Source of the DNA: Citrobacter amalonaticus Y19
GTDB lineage: Bacteria > Pseudomonadota > Gammaproteobacteria > Enterobacterales > Enterobacteriaceae
Direction of reading: 5' to 3'
Assembly: GCF_000981805.1 (NCBI RefSeq)
Contig: NZ_CP011133.1
Location: 62,001-126,000, forward strand
DNA length: 64,000 nucleotides
Both the position numbers and the translations under genes were made by a program. Below, piece after piece: positions 6,691 through 16,043 of this stretch (the stretch's first letter is position 1; each line of letters starts with the position of its first letter). The notes below the pieces were generated by a model that searched no databases, was not told the origin of the DNA, and worked only from the letters and a program-made list of their open reading frames with translations.

Positions 6691-9173
6691 GCAGCTAGCC
6701 CCCGCTCAACCAGGATTTCGTTTATAGCCTCTTCGGTATTGAACCCCCGGGACTTTCTGTCCTTTATCGCGGCAACGTCTTTCGGGTCAGTCGAATAGAG
6801 CAGTAAGCTGAATGGGTCAACCACAAGCCTGCAAATACCCTGGCCCGCTTTCGATATGACAAAGATTTCTGAGTAAACACCTTTCGTGGAACGGACAGTT
6901 TTAAGGAACCGGTAACCGGCCTCATCCAGCGCCAGACGTTTATTAGCTTCAGCTTCGTTAACTGCGGATTCACTTTGTCCCAGCAAGAGCATAAAGGCTG
7001 AGTTATCTGCGATCGATTTCCCGATACTATCTTTGTAAATGTCGTTGATAGACTGGGTGATGGTAATTGCAGCTCCATTATATTTACGGAACCGGCGATA
7101 ACCTTTCTCGATGAATGCCCCGATATTTCCTGATAACAACGCCCAGGCCTCATCGATAATGACCAGCTTCATCTGGCTACGGTCGCCCATGAACATGTCC
7201 TGCTGAATTTGATAAATCAGCTGAAGGAGGACAACCTGTTTAAGGTGTTCTGAACTTTCCAGTCGGGAGAGCTCAAGTACAGTGAATGGATTTTTGAAGT
7301 CGATATTGTTCTTACCAACAAAGTATTTCCCGTACTGGCCCGCACTCGTGAACGGATAGAGCTGATGGCCAATACGTTTTATATCTTTATCTTCATCATG
7401 TAGCAGTGAATCAGCAACCATATCAACGGTGGTTTCTTTCTTGTGTACACGGACAAGATCAGCTACGTGTTGTTTAAGTCGAGACTCTTCGAATGAATTC
7501 AGACCTTCTTTAGGCGCGGCCATCACCGATAACAATCCAATGATCAGATCTTCTTCACCCCCGCTGGAGTCATCATCTTCAGACTCACCGAAATAGTCTT
7601 CGATCAGTTCGAAGAAGTTAAGGCATGGCCTGGTTTTGGGATTGAAGTCGAGATAATCGCCCTGGTAGGTCTCACAGATGTTTTTGTACGAGTCACCTAC
7701 ATCAATACACCATACTTTAGCCCCGAGGCTTCTGTAGGCGGTGATAATGTAGTTTGTCAGGAATGACTTACCCGACCCTGATTCAGCTGCGATACAGGCG
7801 TTATAGTTAGTATCAGAATCAAACAAATCCAGTGATTGGATCTGGCCAGAGCGCGATGTCAGCATTAAGGCGGGTTTGTCCGTACCTTGCCAGTCAGCAT
7901 AGAGAGGCGAAAGTACCATCGCTTCACTGAGTGCCATTGTACGATATCGCCCAATGGATTTTTCTGCTGATGCTTCGTTAAACATTGGCAGAGCAGACAG
8001 GAAAATAGGCGCAACATAGTAGGTATCTGGGATCATCTTAAACTGATAGGTGTTCAGATAACTAGCTGCTTCCTGAGCTGCGCGTAACACGCCATCTTTT
8101 GAGTTCGAGAAAATTGATACCGTAAATTTGGCTTTGCAAATAGGGTCGTTGTTATCTACTTTTTCGCTCAGAAGATCGAAGCCTTCACGCAAGTTAATCA
8201 ATGATGGAACCCACTTAATTAATGGGCCACTGGTTTGCTGAACAACCCAGTTACGTTTCGATGTGAACTTAGTTTTTTCACTTTGCTGATCGAAGAAAAT
8301 CAGGCTCATTGAAATGATGCATGATGATTTAATGCCGGTAACACCGCTCATCATATCGCCGAGAAAGTATTGAGCTTGCCCGGGAAAGAATCTTTTCGGG
8401 AATTTTCGCGCACTCAATGTTTTCACAAACGTTGTCGGTGTAGGTGCTTCTCCTCGAAGCTCGGAATCTGTCGGGTCACCAAAACCGCAATAGTCTTTCT
8501 TAATGAAAAACATGCGGTCGTGGTCGACTAACTGTTCTGAAATGTACTTGTCTTCTTGTGGCTGCACCGGCGTCCGGTCGCGCCAGGAGGCGCTTTCGCC
8601 CTGGTTGCAAATGGAGCTCAATACATCGATGTAACTTTCGCGAGTCAATGCACCGGGGCACAAACCGGTGATGCTCAGCGTCGTTTCGAACACATTTCGC
8701 AGCTCGTTTACGTGATTGAGTTCTTCTTCACGCATTTCATAGTTATATTTGATCGGAATTTTTACTGTAATGAGAAGCACACAATTTCGGACACGAGTGC
8801 CGGTTCGCTTCATCGGCGCTTCGGTGCTTTTCAAAAGGAATTTAGAACGGTTATAAATTGCGTTACGCAGGATTGTGTCGCGGCAATCCATACGCAATAC
8901 GTCCATCCGGTTAATTTTCTGTACGATGTTTGGGCTTGCAACCAGGTCAAACTGAACGATAGTTTTGGCGGGGAAGTTGGAAGACAACAACGTTTGAAGG
9001 TTAGTCATCTCCTTGCCGGTTGTCCCGCTTAAGGGCCGACATACAAATCCGAAGCCAACATATTTGTTGTCGCACATAAACAAATGATTGGATTCGTCAT
9101 ACGCACGTACAGGACACAAGTCAGAAAAACGTTTCAGGTTCTTGAGTCGCTGAAAAATTAAAGATTCACTCAT
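6687..9173 (-). CDS. traC: TraC, type IV secretion ATPase (VirB4 family)
   Basis: 828 aa, the usual TraC length, with a GGAGG Shine-Dalgarno. The N-terminal TraC-F domain (to about residue 270) precedes the ATPase: Walker A AAESGSGKSFLTNY near 460-470, Walker B LVIIDEAWALLSG near 670, and VTITQSINDIY-type sensor motifs after it. It is the cytoplasmic motor for pilus assembly at the inner membrane. A linker rich in acidic residues (ESEDDDSSGGEEDL, near 540) is typical of the family. Start and stop are coupled to neighbours: it follows dsbC closely and overlaps the TrbI-like gene by ATGA. Confidence 0.95.
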   Translation of the reverse strand: MSESLIFQRLKNLKRFSDLCPVRAYDESNHLFMCDNKYVGFGFVCRPLSGTTGKEMTNLQTLLSSNFPAKTIVQFDLVASPNIVQKINRMDVLRMDCRDTILRNAIYNRSKFLLKSTEAPMKRTGTRVRNCVLLITVKIPIKYNYEMREEELNHVNELRNVFETTLSITGLCPGALTRESYIDVLSSICNQGESASWRDRTPVQPQEDKYISEQLVDHDRMFFIKKDYCGFGDPTDSELRGEAPTPTTFVKTLSARKFPKRFFPGQAQYFLGDMMSGVTGIKSSCIISMSLIFFDQQSEKTKFTSKRNWVVQQTSGPLIKWVPSLINLREGFDLLSEKVDNNDPICKAKFTVSIFSNSKDGVLRAAQEAASYLNTYQFKMIPDTYYVAPIFLSALPMFNEASAEKSIGRYRTMALSEAMVLSPLYADWQGTDKPALMLTSRSGQIQSLDLFDSDTNYNACIAAESGSGKSFLTNYIITAYRSLGAKVWCIDVGDSYKNICETYQGDYLDFNPKTRPCLNFFELIEDYFGESEDDDSSGGEEDLIIGLLSVMAAPKEGLNSFEESRLKQHVADLVRVHKKETTVDMVADSLLHDEDKDIKRIGHQLYPFTSAGQYGKYFVGKNNIDFKNPFTVLELSRLESSEHLKQVVLLQLIYQIQQDMFMGDRSQMKLVIIDEAWALLSGNIGAFIEKGYRRFRKYNGAAITITQSINDIYKDSIGKSIADNSAFMLLLGQSESAVNEAEANKRLALDEAGYRFLKTVRSTKGVYSEIFVISKAGQGICRLVVDPFSLLLYSTDPKDVAAIKDRKSRGFNTEEAINEILVERGLAA

Positions 9174-9200
9174 AATGCCTCCAGGATTCCCAAGAAAGTG

Positions 9201-9965
9201 TTACTTGTTCTCGATAAAGTTTTTGAGGCCTTGTTTTGGTGAGCCGAGTACGTAGGAGCCGTCATCACGTACAATGAAAGGGATCATGCTGACACCTAGT
9301 ATCTGAGCCGTAACTTCACGCCGAGCCAGAGCCTGCATATCGCAGTTCTTTACCTGGTCGAATTTCTGAGTGGAATTGCCGCTGATAATTGCGCGGTCTG
9401 CGCGGTAGCGGTCGGAAGCACAATACAATTCAATATTTCGCTGCTGGCTTGCCGGGCCCAGAGCTCCGAGCGACAGAACGCTAACGGTGAATTCTTTCGG
9501 GTCGAGGTCAGCAAGTGCTGAAAGCGGGGCTGCACAGGCTTCACAACCAGGTGCGGTAAATATCATGACCTTTTTAGGCCCATCGCCCCATACGGCTGGT
9601 CGCAAGTCCGCGATATTCAGGTTCAGCTCTTTCATCGGAATGATGCTGGCGTTCTTGGTTATTTCACTCATGGTGGTCAGGGGCTTTTTAGCCCATGTAT
9701 CATAGAGCGTCCCCTGAATAACGAAGCGGCCATTTGAAGACAGTAAATTAACTTTCCCATCAATCTCTAATGCGATGATGCCGTTAGTCGGAACGACAAA
9801 ACGTTTTACTTCCTGCGAATTCTGAGGAATGTTCTTGAACGCCTTTTCATTGAAAATCGTGTCGATATTCCCAGTGTTTGTTTTTACTGTATCGGCGAAT
9901 ACAGAAGCTGATGCAGAAAGTGCCACCAAAAGTGCCGCAGTCGCGACATGTTTGATAAAGTTCAT
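9201..9965 (-). CDS. dsbC: DsbC-type thiol:disulfide isomerase of the transfer operon
   Basis: 254 aa from the ATG at 9965, chosen because a clean signal peptide starts there (FIKHVATAALLVALSASASVFA) and GGAG lies upstream. The dimerisation domain is followed by a thioredoxin fold with the active site APGCEACAAP (CxxC) and the cis-Pro loop MIPFIVRDDGSYVLG. DsbC proteins isomerise disulfides in the periplasm; TraU and other Cys-rich mating-pair proteins encoded here are likely clients. It is the first gene after a terminator, so a promoter between about 9966 and 10104 is expected. Confidence 0.92.
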   Translation of the reverse strand: MNFIKHVATAALLVALSASASVFADTVKTNTGNIDTIFNEKAFKNIPQNSQEVKRFVVPTNGIIALEIDGKVNLLSSNGRFVIQGTLYDTWAKKPLTTMSEITKNASIIPMKELNLNIADLRPAVWGDGPKKVMIFTAPGCEACAAPLSALADLDPKEFTVSVLSLGALGPASQQRNIELYCASDRYRADRAIISGNSTQKFDQVKNCDMQALARREVTAQILGVSMIPFIVRDDGSYVLGSPKQGLKNFIENK

Positions 9966-10104
9966 AGTAACCGCTCCAAATGAGAGAGGTTTCATTTTTA
10001 CATATTGATTTATTTTGCCGCAGGAAAAAGGGCTGCAAACTGCCCCCAAAAAAAGGAAGTGGTTAAATGTTAATATTGGTTTTGATTACTCAATTAATCC
10101 AATT

Positions 10105-10134
10105 AAAAAAGGCCACTAAAAAGTGGCTTTTTTA
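10105..10134 (-). terminator. terminator downstream of the adhesin gene
   Basis: Stem AAAAGGCCACT / AGTGGCTTTTTT with a short loop; A- and T-runs on both sides make it usable in either direction. It separates the adhesin gene from dsbC, which lies further along the same strand. Confidence 0.85.
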
Positions 10135-10148
10135 TTCATGCTTAATTA

Positions 10149-11750
10149 TTATTGGAAGCCAACCGCAAATCCTGCACCAGCGCCAACACCACCGGCTGTA
10201 TCTGCCGACATGCTAAAGCGGACGTTTACTTTTTCGTTGATAGCGTAATTCGCACCGCCCGAAATTGCTCCCTGATCCCTGTACGCACCCATTGCCATGC
10301 CAAAACCCGAGACGTTATTGAGGAAGGGAATAGAAGCAATAGCAATAGCGCTCGCTGAGCCTGCTTTTGCTCTTTTATCATTACGGTCAACCGTCTTTTT
10401 AAGGTCAGAGAACTTCTGGTTTGTGTAGCTATTGGCTGAAGCCAGAGTCTGGCGGTCACCGTCAATCCGCGACTGGCGCTCAGTATCGACAAGGATATCA
10501 GTTCTGGAGTTGATGACAGCTTCACGGGCATCTGTATGACTGTTTGCACTTAGCAGTGTTTGAGCATCCCCAGTAACCCGGGATGCGCTTTCTGTTGCAA
10601 TAAGACTATCAGTTCGGGCGTTAATCGACACTTCGCGCTCGTCGGTATAAGTATTAGCATCCGTTGCAGCCTGGTTATTGTCGTTACTGCTACCAGCCCC
10701 TGTACCGCTTCCTGTCCCGTTGCCGTCCGTACCGTTATTGTCATTTCCTCCGGTAATAGGTGGCGTTGTGTTAGAACCAGATCCAATGGATGAGAGGTAC
10801 GAACTGATAGCACTATCGGTGTATGCCTGAAGCGAACTAACCGAGTTCATGAGCTGGCCATAGTTCACAGCATCATACCGGCTGGAACCATCTGCTACAT
10901 TAGTCAGCGTTCTTTGTACCGTTGATGACCCAAACGATACTGTATCTGCGCTATTGGAGATCGAACCGTAACCAATGGCAATACCACCATTGGAAGCCGA
11001 TGCGTAATTACCAATAACGATTGCGTTATCATCGGAAACAGTATTGTAGTTACCCAGTACGATTGATTCATCTGAATCAGTAATGGTATTAATCGTCCCG
11101 ATTGTGATGTTGCCGAATTTAAAAGGCACGGAGGGGTCACCAAATGGAGACGCTGTAATATTGTTAAGTGAACCTATTGTCAAAGCATAGGAACCACCAC
11201 TCAATGTGTTGAATGTGCCGATTATTGAACCTGCATAATTAGTAACAGTGTTTCTTGAACCGAGAATTGCGCCCATACCTACAGTATCCAGATCGTTATA
11301 ACTACCCATGACCTGTATTGCACTTCCTTTTATCTTGTTGCTATACCCCATTATATCAACGTTAATGCCATAAACGTCATTAGCACTGCCGAAAATATTT
11401 AATCCTTGTAAATATGTACCAGTATTGTAATTACCATATACGTTAAAACTGTTTGCATAACTAGACCAACTCAAGCTTGGATCATATGTGTAGTCAAGTT
11501 TATTATTATTACCAGTTATAACGTAGTTTGATAGACCAGTTATAATGTTATAACTACCATTAACGCTTGACGGCCCATCAGGTACTTCGCATTCGTCAGA
11601 ATGTGTACATTGAGATAGTCCAGTAACACTATTCTCATCACCAATTACAGTAACTTTGTCAATTTGGTGTTCATCAATTGTGTTATCTGCATAGGCAGCG
11701 GCACAATGAAGTGCCAGAACAATAGCAATATATAATGACTTTTGTTTCAT
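10149..11750 (-). CDS. trimeric autotransporter adhesin (YadA/Hia-like)
   Basis: 533 aa with a signal peptide (LYIAIVLALHCAAAYA). Residues about 40-275 are a chain of left-handed beta-roll head repeats of roughly 14 residues ending in GxxNxI/V-type steps (GSYNIITG, GNNNKLDY, GSRNTVTN, GTINTITD, GNYNTVSD). A neck motif AVNYGQL lies near 300, a Gly/Asn-rich linker near 325-355, then coiled-coil stalk repeats (TDAREAVINSRTDILVDTE) and a C-terminal YadA anchor (GFGMAMGAYRDQGAISGGANYAI...). The product should be a surface fibre. It sits between traV and dsbC yet has a terminator on each side, so it looks like inserted cargo with its own transcription. Confidence 0.9.
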   Translation of the reverse strand: MKQKSLYIAIVLALHCAAAYADNTIDEHQIDKVTVIGDENSVTGLSQCTHSDECEVPDGPSSVNGSYNIITGLSNYVITGNNNKLDYTYDPSLSWSSYANSFNVYGNYNTGTYLQGLNIFGSANDVYGINVDIMGYSNKIKGSAIQVMGSYNDLDTVGMGAILGSRNTVTNYAGSIIGTFNTLSGGSYALTIGSLNNITASPFGDPSVPFKFGNITIGTINTITDSDESIVLGNYNTVSDDNAIVIGNYASASNGGIAIGYGSISNSADTVSFGSSTVQRTLTNVADGSSRYDAVNYGQLMNSVSSLQAYTDSAISSYLSSIGSGSNTTPPITGGNDNNGTDGNGTGSGTGAGSSNDNNQAATDANTYTDEREVSINARTDSLIATESASRVTGDAQTLLSANSHTDAREAVINSRTDILVDTERQSRIDGDRQTLASANSYTNQKFSDLKKTVDRNDKRAKAGSASAIAIASIPFLNNVSGFGMAMGAYRDQGAISGGANYAINEKVNVRFSMSADTAGGVGAGAGFAVGFQ

Positions 11751-11811
11751 GTGCTTTACCTTTATCAGTGATGGGTATTAAAAAGACGACCAAGGAATAC
11801 AGCACATAAAA

Positions 11812-11842
11812 AAAAGTAGTACCGGTTATACCGGTACTACCG
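11812..11842 (-). terminator. strong terminator downstream of traV
   Basis: On the minus strand GTAGTACCGG-TATAA-CCGGTACTAC runs directly into eight T residues. Transcription from traL-traV should stop here, before the adhesin gene. Confidence 0.9.
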
Positions 11843-11847
11843 GTCAA

Positions 11848-12414
11848 TTATTTAATGTAACTCCCTTTCTGAGGTGGTTGCGATGTCTCACCCTGGGATT
11901 GCGCTGGTACAGCGGCAACCGGTGCAGACATCGGTCTGATAACAGCAGTTGACGTGGCACTATTTCTTGCACCTACCTCCCAACGACGCGGCTCAATCTC
12001 GGTATAGACGTAGCCAGGGACGTTAAGGTCACCATCTGCGGTCTCATAGGGGTCAACCAGCACCCGCATGACGATAGATTGTGTTCGGATGGGTTGAGGA
12101 TCAGCAGCGGTAGCAGGCACAGGGACGTATCGACCACCATCGGCAGTATTCCGTCCACCGTTCTCAGCTGTAGTGCGAAGCCGCTTAACCTCCACAGGCT
12201 TTCCCGAAAGTTGGTTTTCAGATGCGGTGTCAATCTGCTCCTGATAATCATCTCCATCGGTCAGGGCATACACATCTCGGACATTCATACATGTGACCGA
12301 ATTGGGCATTCCCTTGCATCCATATTCATCGTTCTGGCCCAGTAGTGAGCAACCCGACATCGCAAAACCGGCACTAACTAAAAACAATGCCGATACAATT
12401 TTCTTCGTCATCAT
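11848..12414 (-). CDS. traV: TraV, outer-membrane lipoprotein of the mating channel
   Basis: 188 aa. Lipoprotein signal with lipobox MSGC (Cys near residue 22), followed by the family's Cys motif (YGCKGMPNSVTCMNVRDVY), then a proline-rich tail with the TraV strand QSIVMRVLVDPYETADGDLNVPGYVYTEIEPRRW. TraV anchors the TraK/TraB core complex in the outer membrane. It overlaps the traB stop by a few bases, so the two are co-translated. Confidence 0.93.
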   Translation of the reverse strand: MMTKKIVSALFLVSAGFAMSGCSLLGQNDEYGCKGMPNSVTCMNVRDVYALTDGDDYQEQIDTASENQLSGKPVEVKRLRTTAENGGRNTADGGRYVPVPATAADPQPIRTQSIVMRVLVDPYETADGDLNVPGYVYTEIEPRRWEVGARNSATSTAVIRPMSAPVAAVPAQSQGETSQPPQKGSYIK

Positions 12415-13808
12415 TTCTTGCCCCCAACGGTTTGAGTTTTTGAAGTAACACGTGTGAATTTCAGCATGACCCCTTTTTGCACAATAAAATCAACACTACG
12501 GCCTGGATCAATTTCAATTACAGGGAAAAGGTCACCGGCCATTTGCATATAGAAATCGGCAAGGCGATTCAATGCGCCACCTACGCCAGAAACAGCTGCG
12601 CCCTGGAGTGCGTCAGAGCTCATAACCTGCTGGTATGGAGTGGAATCGCTGCTATCTCCATCGCGTTTAATACTGATTGTAGGAATGCTCTGGACATTAA
12701 AGAGCTGAGACGCTGCCTGTAGGAAGCCTGCGGTCAGGGCTCGCGCCAGGTATTGCCCTTGTTTGGTAACCAATCGACCACGAACGCCTGATTTACCATC
12801 TTCACCAACAGCGTATGCTACGAGTGGGGCTTCAAAAACCGCACCGTCATCCCGAATGCACGTAATGACTTCCGACCTGAAATAAGCTCTTTCGGAAGAC
12901 AAATCACCGAACCCAGCTGCAAGCATTCCGCATTCGCGTATATCTGCCCGGAAACGGTTTGGAAGAATTGCATCCTTTTTCACCCTGGCCAGTGCCGGGT
13001 AAGGGTCTTTTCGTGCATCACGAGATGTTGGAGCATCCATCCCCGCAATCAAAACAGTACTTATGATCGACGTTGCAGGAAGGTAGGTCTGGTTCTCGGG
13101 GTTATCATCTTCGTCAGCAACGGGGGCGGCTTCAATATCTTCCTGTACAGTGATAATTTCAGGAGTTATCTGGCTTGGAACTGCTTTGCCATCCTTCCCT
13201 TTCTGCTGTCGCTGGTTTGCTGCGGGTTCCGGTACGACTGGGGGAGCCGCATCTTCGTATACGCGCTGTAATGTTTTCCCGTTATTGAAACTTCCTGAGT
13301 TTCTGGGCGTAACGGAAGGGGCTGATATCTCTTCAGGTTTATATAGAGTTGGGACGTTACGTTGGCCGTTTCCAGCCAGTGGTGTCGCTCCGCGTGGCTG
13401 TTGTGAGTAAGGCACAGGGTTAGAGACGGTATCAACGCGTTTCTTAATAGCGGCAACCTCAGCGCCTGATTTTTTCTGGCCGTTCTCCAGATTGCTAAGT
13501 CGCTGAGCTGTCTGGTCAGCACCATATTTTTCGGTTAACGCTTTAATCAGTTGGCCTTGATCTTTAATTGTCTTGTCGAGTGCGCGAATTCGCGCCGCAA
13601 TAGCATTCTGGCTAACCCCATTGGTATCACCATCGGTAAGGACGCTGGCAATCACTTTTTCTTGTGGCGCTCGGTTTCGGGGGCCAGCTGAGTCAGGGAT
13701 GACCAAGAGCAAAAAAAGTACGGCGAAAGTCATTACGCCAGCCCATAAAACCCATTTTTTATGCTTTGCTGAAATTGAGGCCCATTTCTCTTTTAAGGGG
13801 ATAAGCAT
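12411..13808 (-). CDS. traB: TraB, core-complex protein (VirB10 family)
   Basis: 465 aa from the ATG at 13808, which directly follows the traK stop; the longer frame to 13973 lies inside traK. N-terminal cytosolic stretch, one membrane segment (WVLWAGVMTFAVLFLLLVI), a coiled coil (IRALDKTIKDQGQLIKALTEKYG), a proline-rich region and a C-terminal TrbI/VirB10 beta-barrel (STVLIAGMDAPTSRDARKDPYPALARV, RADIRECGMLAAGFGDLSSERAYFR). It spans the envelope and links TraK/TraV with the inner-membrane complex. Confidence 0.93.
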   Translation of the reverse strand: MLIPLKEKWASISAKHKKWVLWAGVMTFAVLFLLLVIPDSAGPRNRAPQEKVIASVLTDGDTNGVSQNAIAARIRALDKTIKDQGQLIKALTEKYGADQTAQRLSNLENGQKKSGAEVAAIKKRVDTVSNPVPYSQQPRGATPLAGNGQRNVPTLYKPEEISAPSVTPRNSGSFNNGKTLQRVYEDAAPPVVPEPAANQRQQKGKDGKAVPSQITPEIITVQEDIEAAPVADEDDNPENQTYLPATSIISTVLIAGMDAPTSRDARKDPYPALARVKKDAILPNRFRADIRECGMLAAGFGDLSSERAYFRSEVITCIRDDGAVFEAPLVAYAVGEDGKSGVRGRLVTKQGQYLARALTAGFLQAASQLFNVQSIPTISIKRDGDSSDSTPYQQVMSSDALQGAAVSGVGGALNRLADFYMQMAGDLFPVIEIDPGRSVDFIVQKGVMLKFTRVTSKTQTVGGKK

Positions 13809-13812
13809 GTTT

Positions 13813-14928
13813 TTACTCCGCGAGTTTAGGGCGCATGGAATCGTTAGCTTGTTCGTTTGGCTGGATGTTGCGGATAACGAAGTAAGCTTCAGTTCGCTGG
13901 CCAGGCTGGAGAGTGTTGCGACTCCATAATGCTCTTGCTGCAAGCTGAGGATGGGTGCAGAGTGATTCATCAACCATTACCGTTGATGAACCAGTGTTTT
14001 GTGCAACCCCGATGATGACACTGAATTGGCTACCCTGAAGATATTGGCCATTACTGAAGGAGTAACGAATCTGATCCTGGTCAGTACCCGTGCGGAAATT
14101 ACAGTTTGGGATCCCAACGCCGGAAGAGAGATTACCCAGGGAGTAGCCAGGGGGGATGTCGCCAAGCGCGATGGTTCGCATTATGTTTCGAATGGTCTCG
14201 ATGTAGTTATCTTTCTGTTCCCATCGCTTGGCTTTAACTTCACTTCCACCAAAACTGTTATATCCAGCAGTAATCACACCAGAAGCTCCGGTGGAATTCA
14301 GCTTGCGCGAAAGCATAAGGGAGGCCTGAACAGGAGCAATTTTCTGGGGAACTAACGATACGGAAATCGCAACGCTTTCGTCACCTTTCTCGCTGATATA
14401 GAGACTTGCCGGGTTACTGTCAGCAGTTGACACGTAGAGGGCATTATCTTTGACGGTTACGGTCACACCCTCCTGTTTTACCTTCTGAACAACAGGATGT
14501 TCGAATGGCGTAACGAGCCGGTTAATCTGGTTAATAGAGATCGGAACCAGGGTATTAACGCCCGGTGTAACGATGTACTCCAATCGAGATGGGATGACCT
14601 CTTTAGTCAGTGGAACCGGGCTGGCAATGGCAGCAGGAACTGGTTGAATATTACGGCCATCAATAGCCGGTTCATCAACACCCGCGTTTGTGTCATTTGC
14701 TGGTGGCGTGTAGTTGTCAGGGTAAGGGCGTGTTGCCGTACTGAGCATTGCCTGGGTCGAGGACGCTGGTCGAGAGGCGAGCTTCGCAGTAACTTTTGGT
14801 TGTGCCTGGGCATCAGGCTGTTCAAAAACCATCCCTTGATCAACCGACATTTCCCCCGCAGTTACATGGGCCGCTAATGTGGATGACACGATAAGCAACA
14901 GGATAATTGTATGTTTACTATTCAACAT
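13813..14928 (-). CDS. traK: TraK, core-complex secretin-like protein (VirB9 family)
   Basis: 371 aa with a signal peptide (TIILLLIVSSTLAAHVTAGE). A polar N-terminal extension rich in Ala/Pro/Thr precedes the TraK domain: VNTLVPISINQINRLVTPFE, VTVKDNALYVSTADSNPASLYI and a C-terminal beta domain with ARALWSRNTLQPGQRTEAYFVIRN. TraK forms the outer ring with TraV and TraB. Longer than F TraK (about 240 aa), as in H- and SXT-type systems. Confidence 0.92.
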   Translation of the reverse strand: MLNSKHTIILLLIVSSTLAAHVTAGEMSVDQGMVFEQPDAQAQPKVTAKLASRPASSTQAMLSTATRPYPDNYTPPANDTNAGVDEPAIDGRNIQPVPAAIASPVPLTKEVIPSRLEYIVTPGVNTLVPISINQINRLVTPFEHPVVQKVKQEGVTVTVKDNALYVSTADSNPASLYISEKGDESVAISVSLVPQKIAPVQASLMLSRKLNSTGASGVITAGYNSFGGSEVKAKRWEQKDNYIETIRNIMRTIALGDIPPGYSLGNLSSGVGIPNCNFRTGTDQDQIRYSFSNGQYLQGSQFSVIIGVAQNTGSSTVMVDESLCTHPQLAARALWSRNTLQPGQRTEAYFVIRNIQPNEQANDSMRPKLAE

Positions 14929-15086
14929 TTAGCCCCCCGATAAGTGGCAACGCTACGTTCATTTTTAAATTGGCAATTACCAATCAGAAAATTCATTTCG
15001 GCACATCCGTTTTGTTTACTGATTGCTGGTTTATAAAACTCCGGTTACTGATTTATATCTCCGGTAATACAACTGACGAAATTATG
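14929..15086. other. short gap between traE and traK
   Basis: About 160 AT-rich bases inside the transfer operon with no recognisable gene. traK may have its own translation initiation region here; I see no terminator. Confidence 0.4.
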
Positions 15087-15713
15087 TCAGGATGTTCTTG
15101 CAGCCGATGACCTCTGGCTTTGGCCTTTGTGTTTATCTTGTTCACTTGGCAGTAACGGTTTGCCACTCTTTATCTCAATGAACGTAATAATCGGACGGTA
15201 GCCTTTTACGTTAACAGTAATCTCGTAATAGACCGGTGTGGTCGATGGTTTGCCGGTGATACCTTCGAGAGTCTGGTTGCCGGTGACATAAAAAGTACCA
15301 ACTGCTAACGGGTCAGTGATAACTCCGACAGGATTGAAAGAAAGCGAGATTCGGTCGCGCTTAATTTGGTCAATCTGATCGTCCATTGCTTTCATGACTT
15401 TTGTGTAAATTGAAGCGTCAAGAAAGGGGCCGATCGAGTTTTTGAGTAGATCTAAAGTAGTCGGGTTAGCATTTCCGAAACTGTCAGCAATATATAACGC
15501 CCAGGCTTTCATGTAAGAGCTGCTGGCGGCTTTCTCATCCAGCCATGCTGTTTCGGTAAGGTTTGGCGGAATAATGGTGATGGGTTGTGTTTTGGCAAGC
15601 AGAGCATAACCAAGTACAAGGTTAGCCAGAATCATCGAGGCAGCGATTAACTTGAAACTCTTGTTTTCTAACTGAAGTCCAACTAATCCTTTTTTGAAAT
15701 TTTGGATATTCAT
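15087..15713 (-). CDS. traE: TraE, mating-pair assembly protein (VirB8-like)
   Basis: 208 aa. Short cytosolic N-terminus, one membrane segment (LIAASMILANLVLGYALLA), then a periplasmic domain with the TraE pattern (ITIIPPNLTETAWLDEKAASSSYMKAWALYIADSFGNANP, ending GYRPIITFIEIKSGKPL). Its start overlaps the traL stop as ATGA. Confidence 0.92.
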   Translation of the reverse strand: MNIQNFKKGLVGLQLENKSFKLIAASMILANLVLGYALLAKTQPITIIPPNLTETAWLDEKAASSSYMKAWALYIADSFGNANPTTLDLLKNSIGPFLDASIYTKVMKAMDDQIDQIKRDRISLSFNPVGVITDPLAVGTFYVTGNQTLEGITGKPSTTPVYYEITVNVKGYRPIITFIEIKSGKPLLPSEQDKHKGQSQRSSAARTS

Positions 15714-15994
15714 ACAATAAACTCCCGATCGAAGGATTCAGGTACAAAAGTGCCACCACCGAATGTGACTCCGAATTTCCAGTAGCATAGGTGCATAAAA
15801 TATTTCTCAGAGGCTCGCGCCAGAAAACCACCGTATACACGTGAAACAACTACACCCAGAATTATCATCGGTAATAATCGTCCAGTGATAATTCCAACCG
15901 CGAGTGCTACGAAAAATGGCATGGCTTCATCGACAGACCAGAAAAATAACTTTGGTGGTTCGTCAATCGAGTGAGAAATATAAACTGGTTCCAT
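15710..15994 (-). CDS. traL: TraL, small inner-membrane pilus assembly protein
   Basis: 94 aa, the TraL family size. It has the family start pattern YISHSIDEPPKLFFWSVDE, two adjacent membrane segments (AMPFFVALAVGIITGRLLPMIILGVVVSRV) and the ending YWKFG. It is directly followed by traE. Confidence 0.92.
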   Translation of the reverse strand: MEPVYISHSIDEPPKLFFWSVDEAMPFFVALAVGIITGRLLPMIILGVVVSRVYGGFLARASEKYFMHLCYWKFGVTFGGGTFVPESFDREFIV

Positions 15995-16043
15995 GATGAC
16001 CTCTCATATGATTTTTTTCAGATTAATTGACGACAAAATGCGG

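Noticed and set aside
10149..11750. silk- or pilin-like repeat protein of the pilus
   Set aside because: The head repeats, neck motif, stalk and C-terminal YadA anchor fit a trimeric autotransporter instead.
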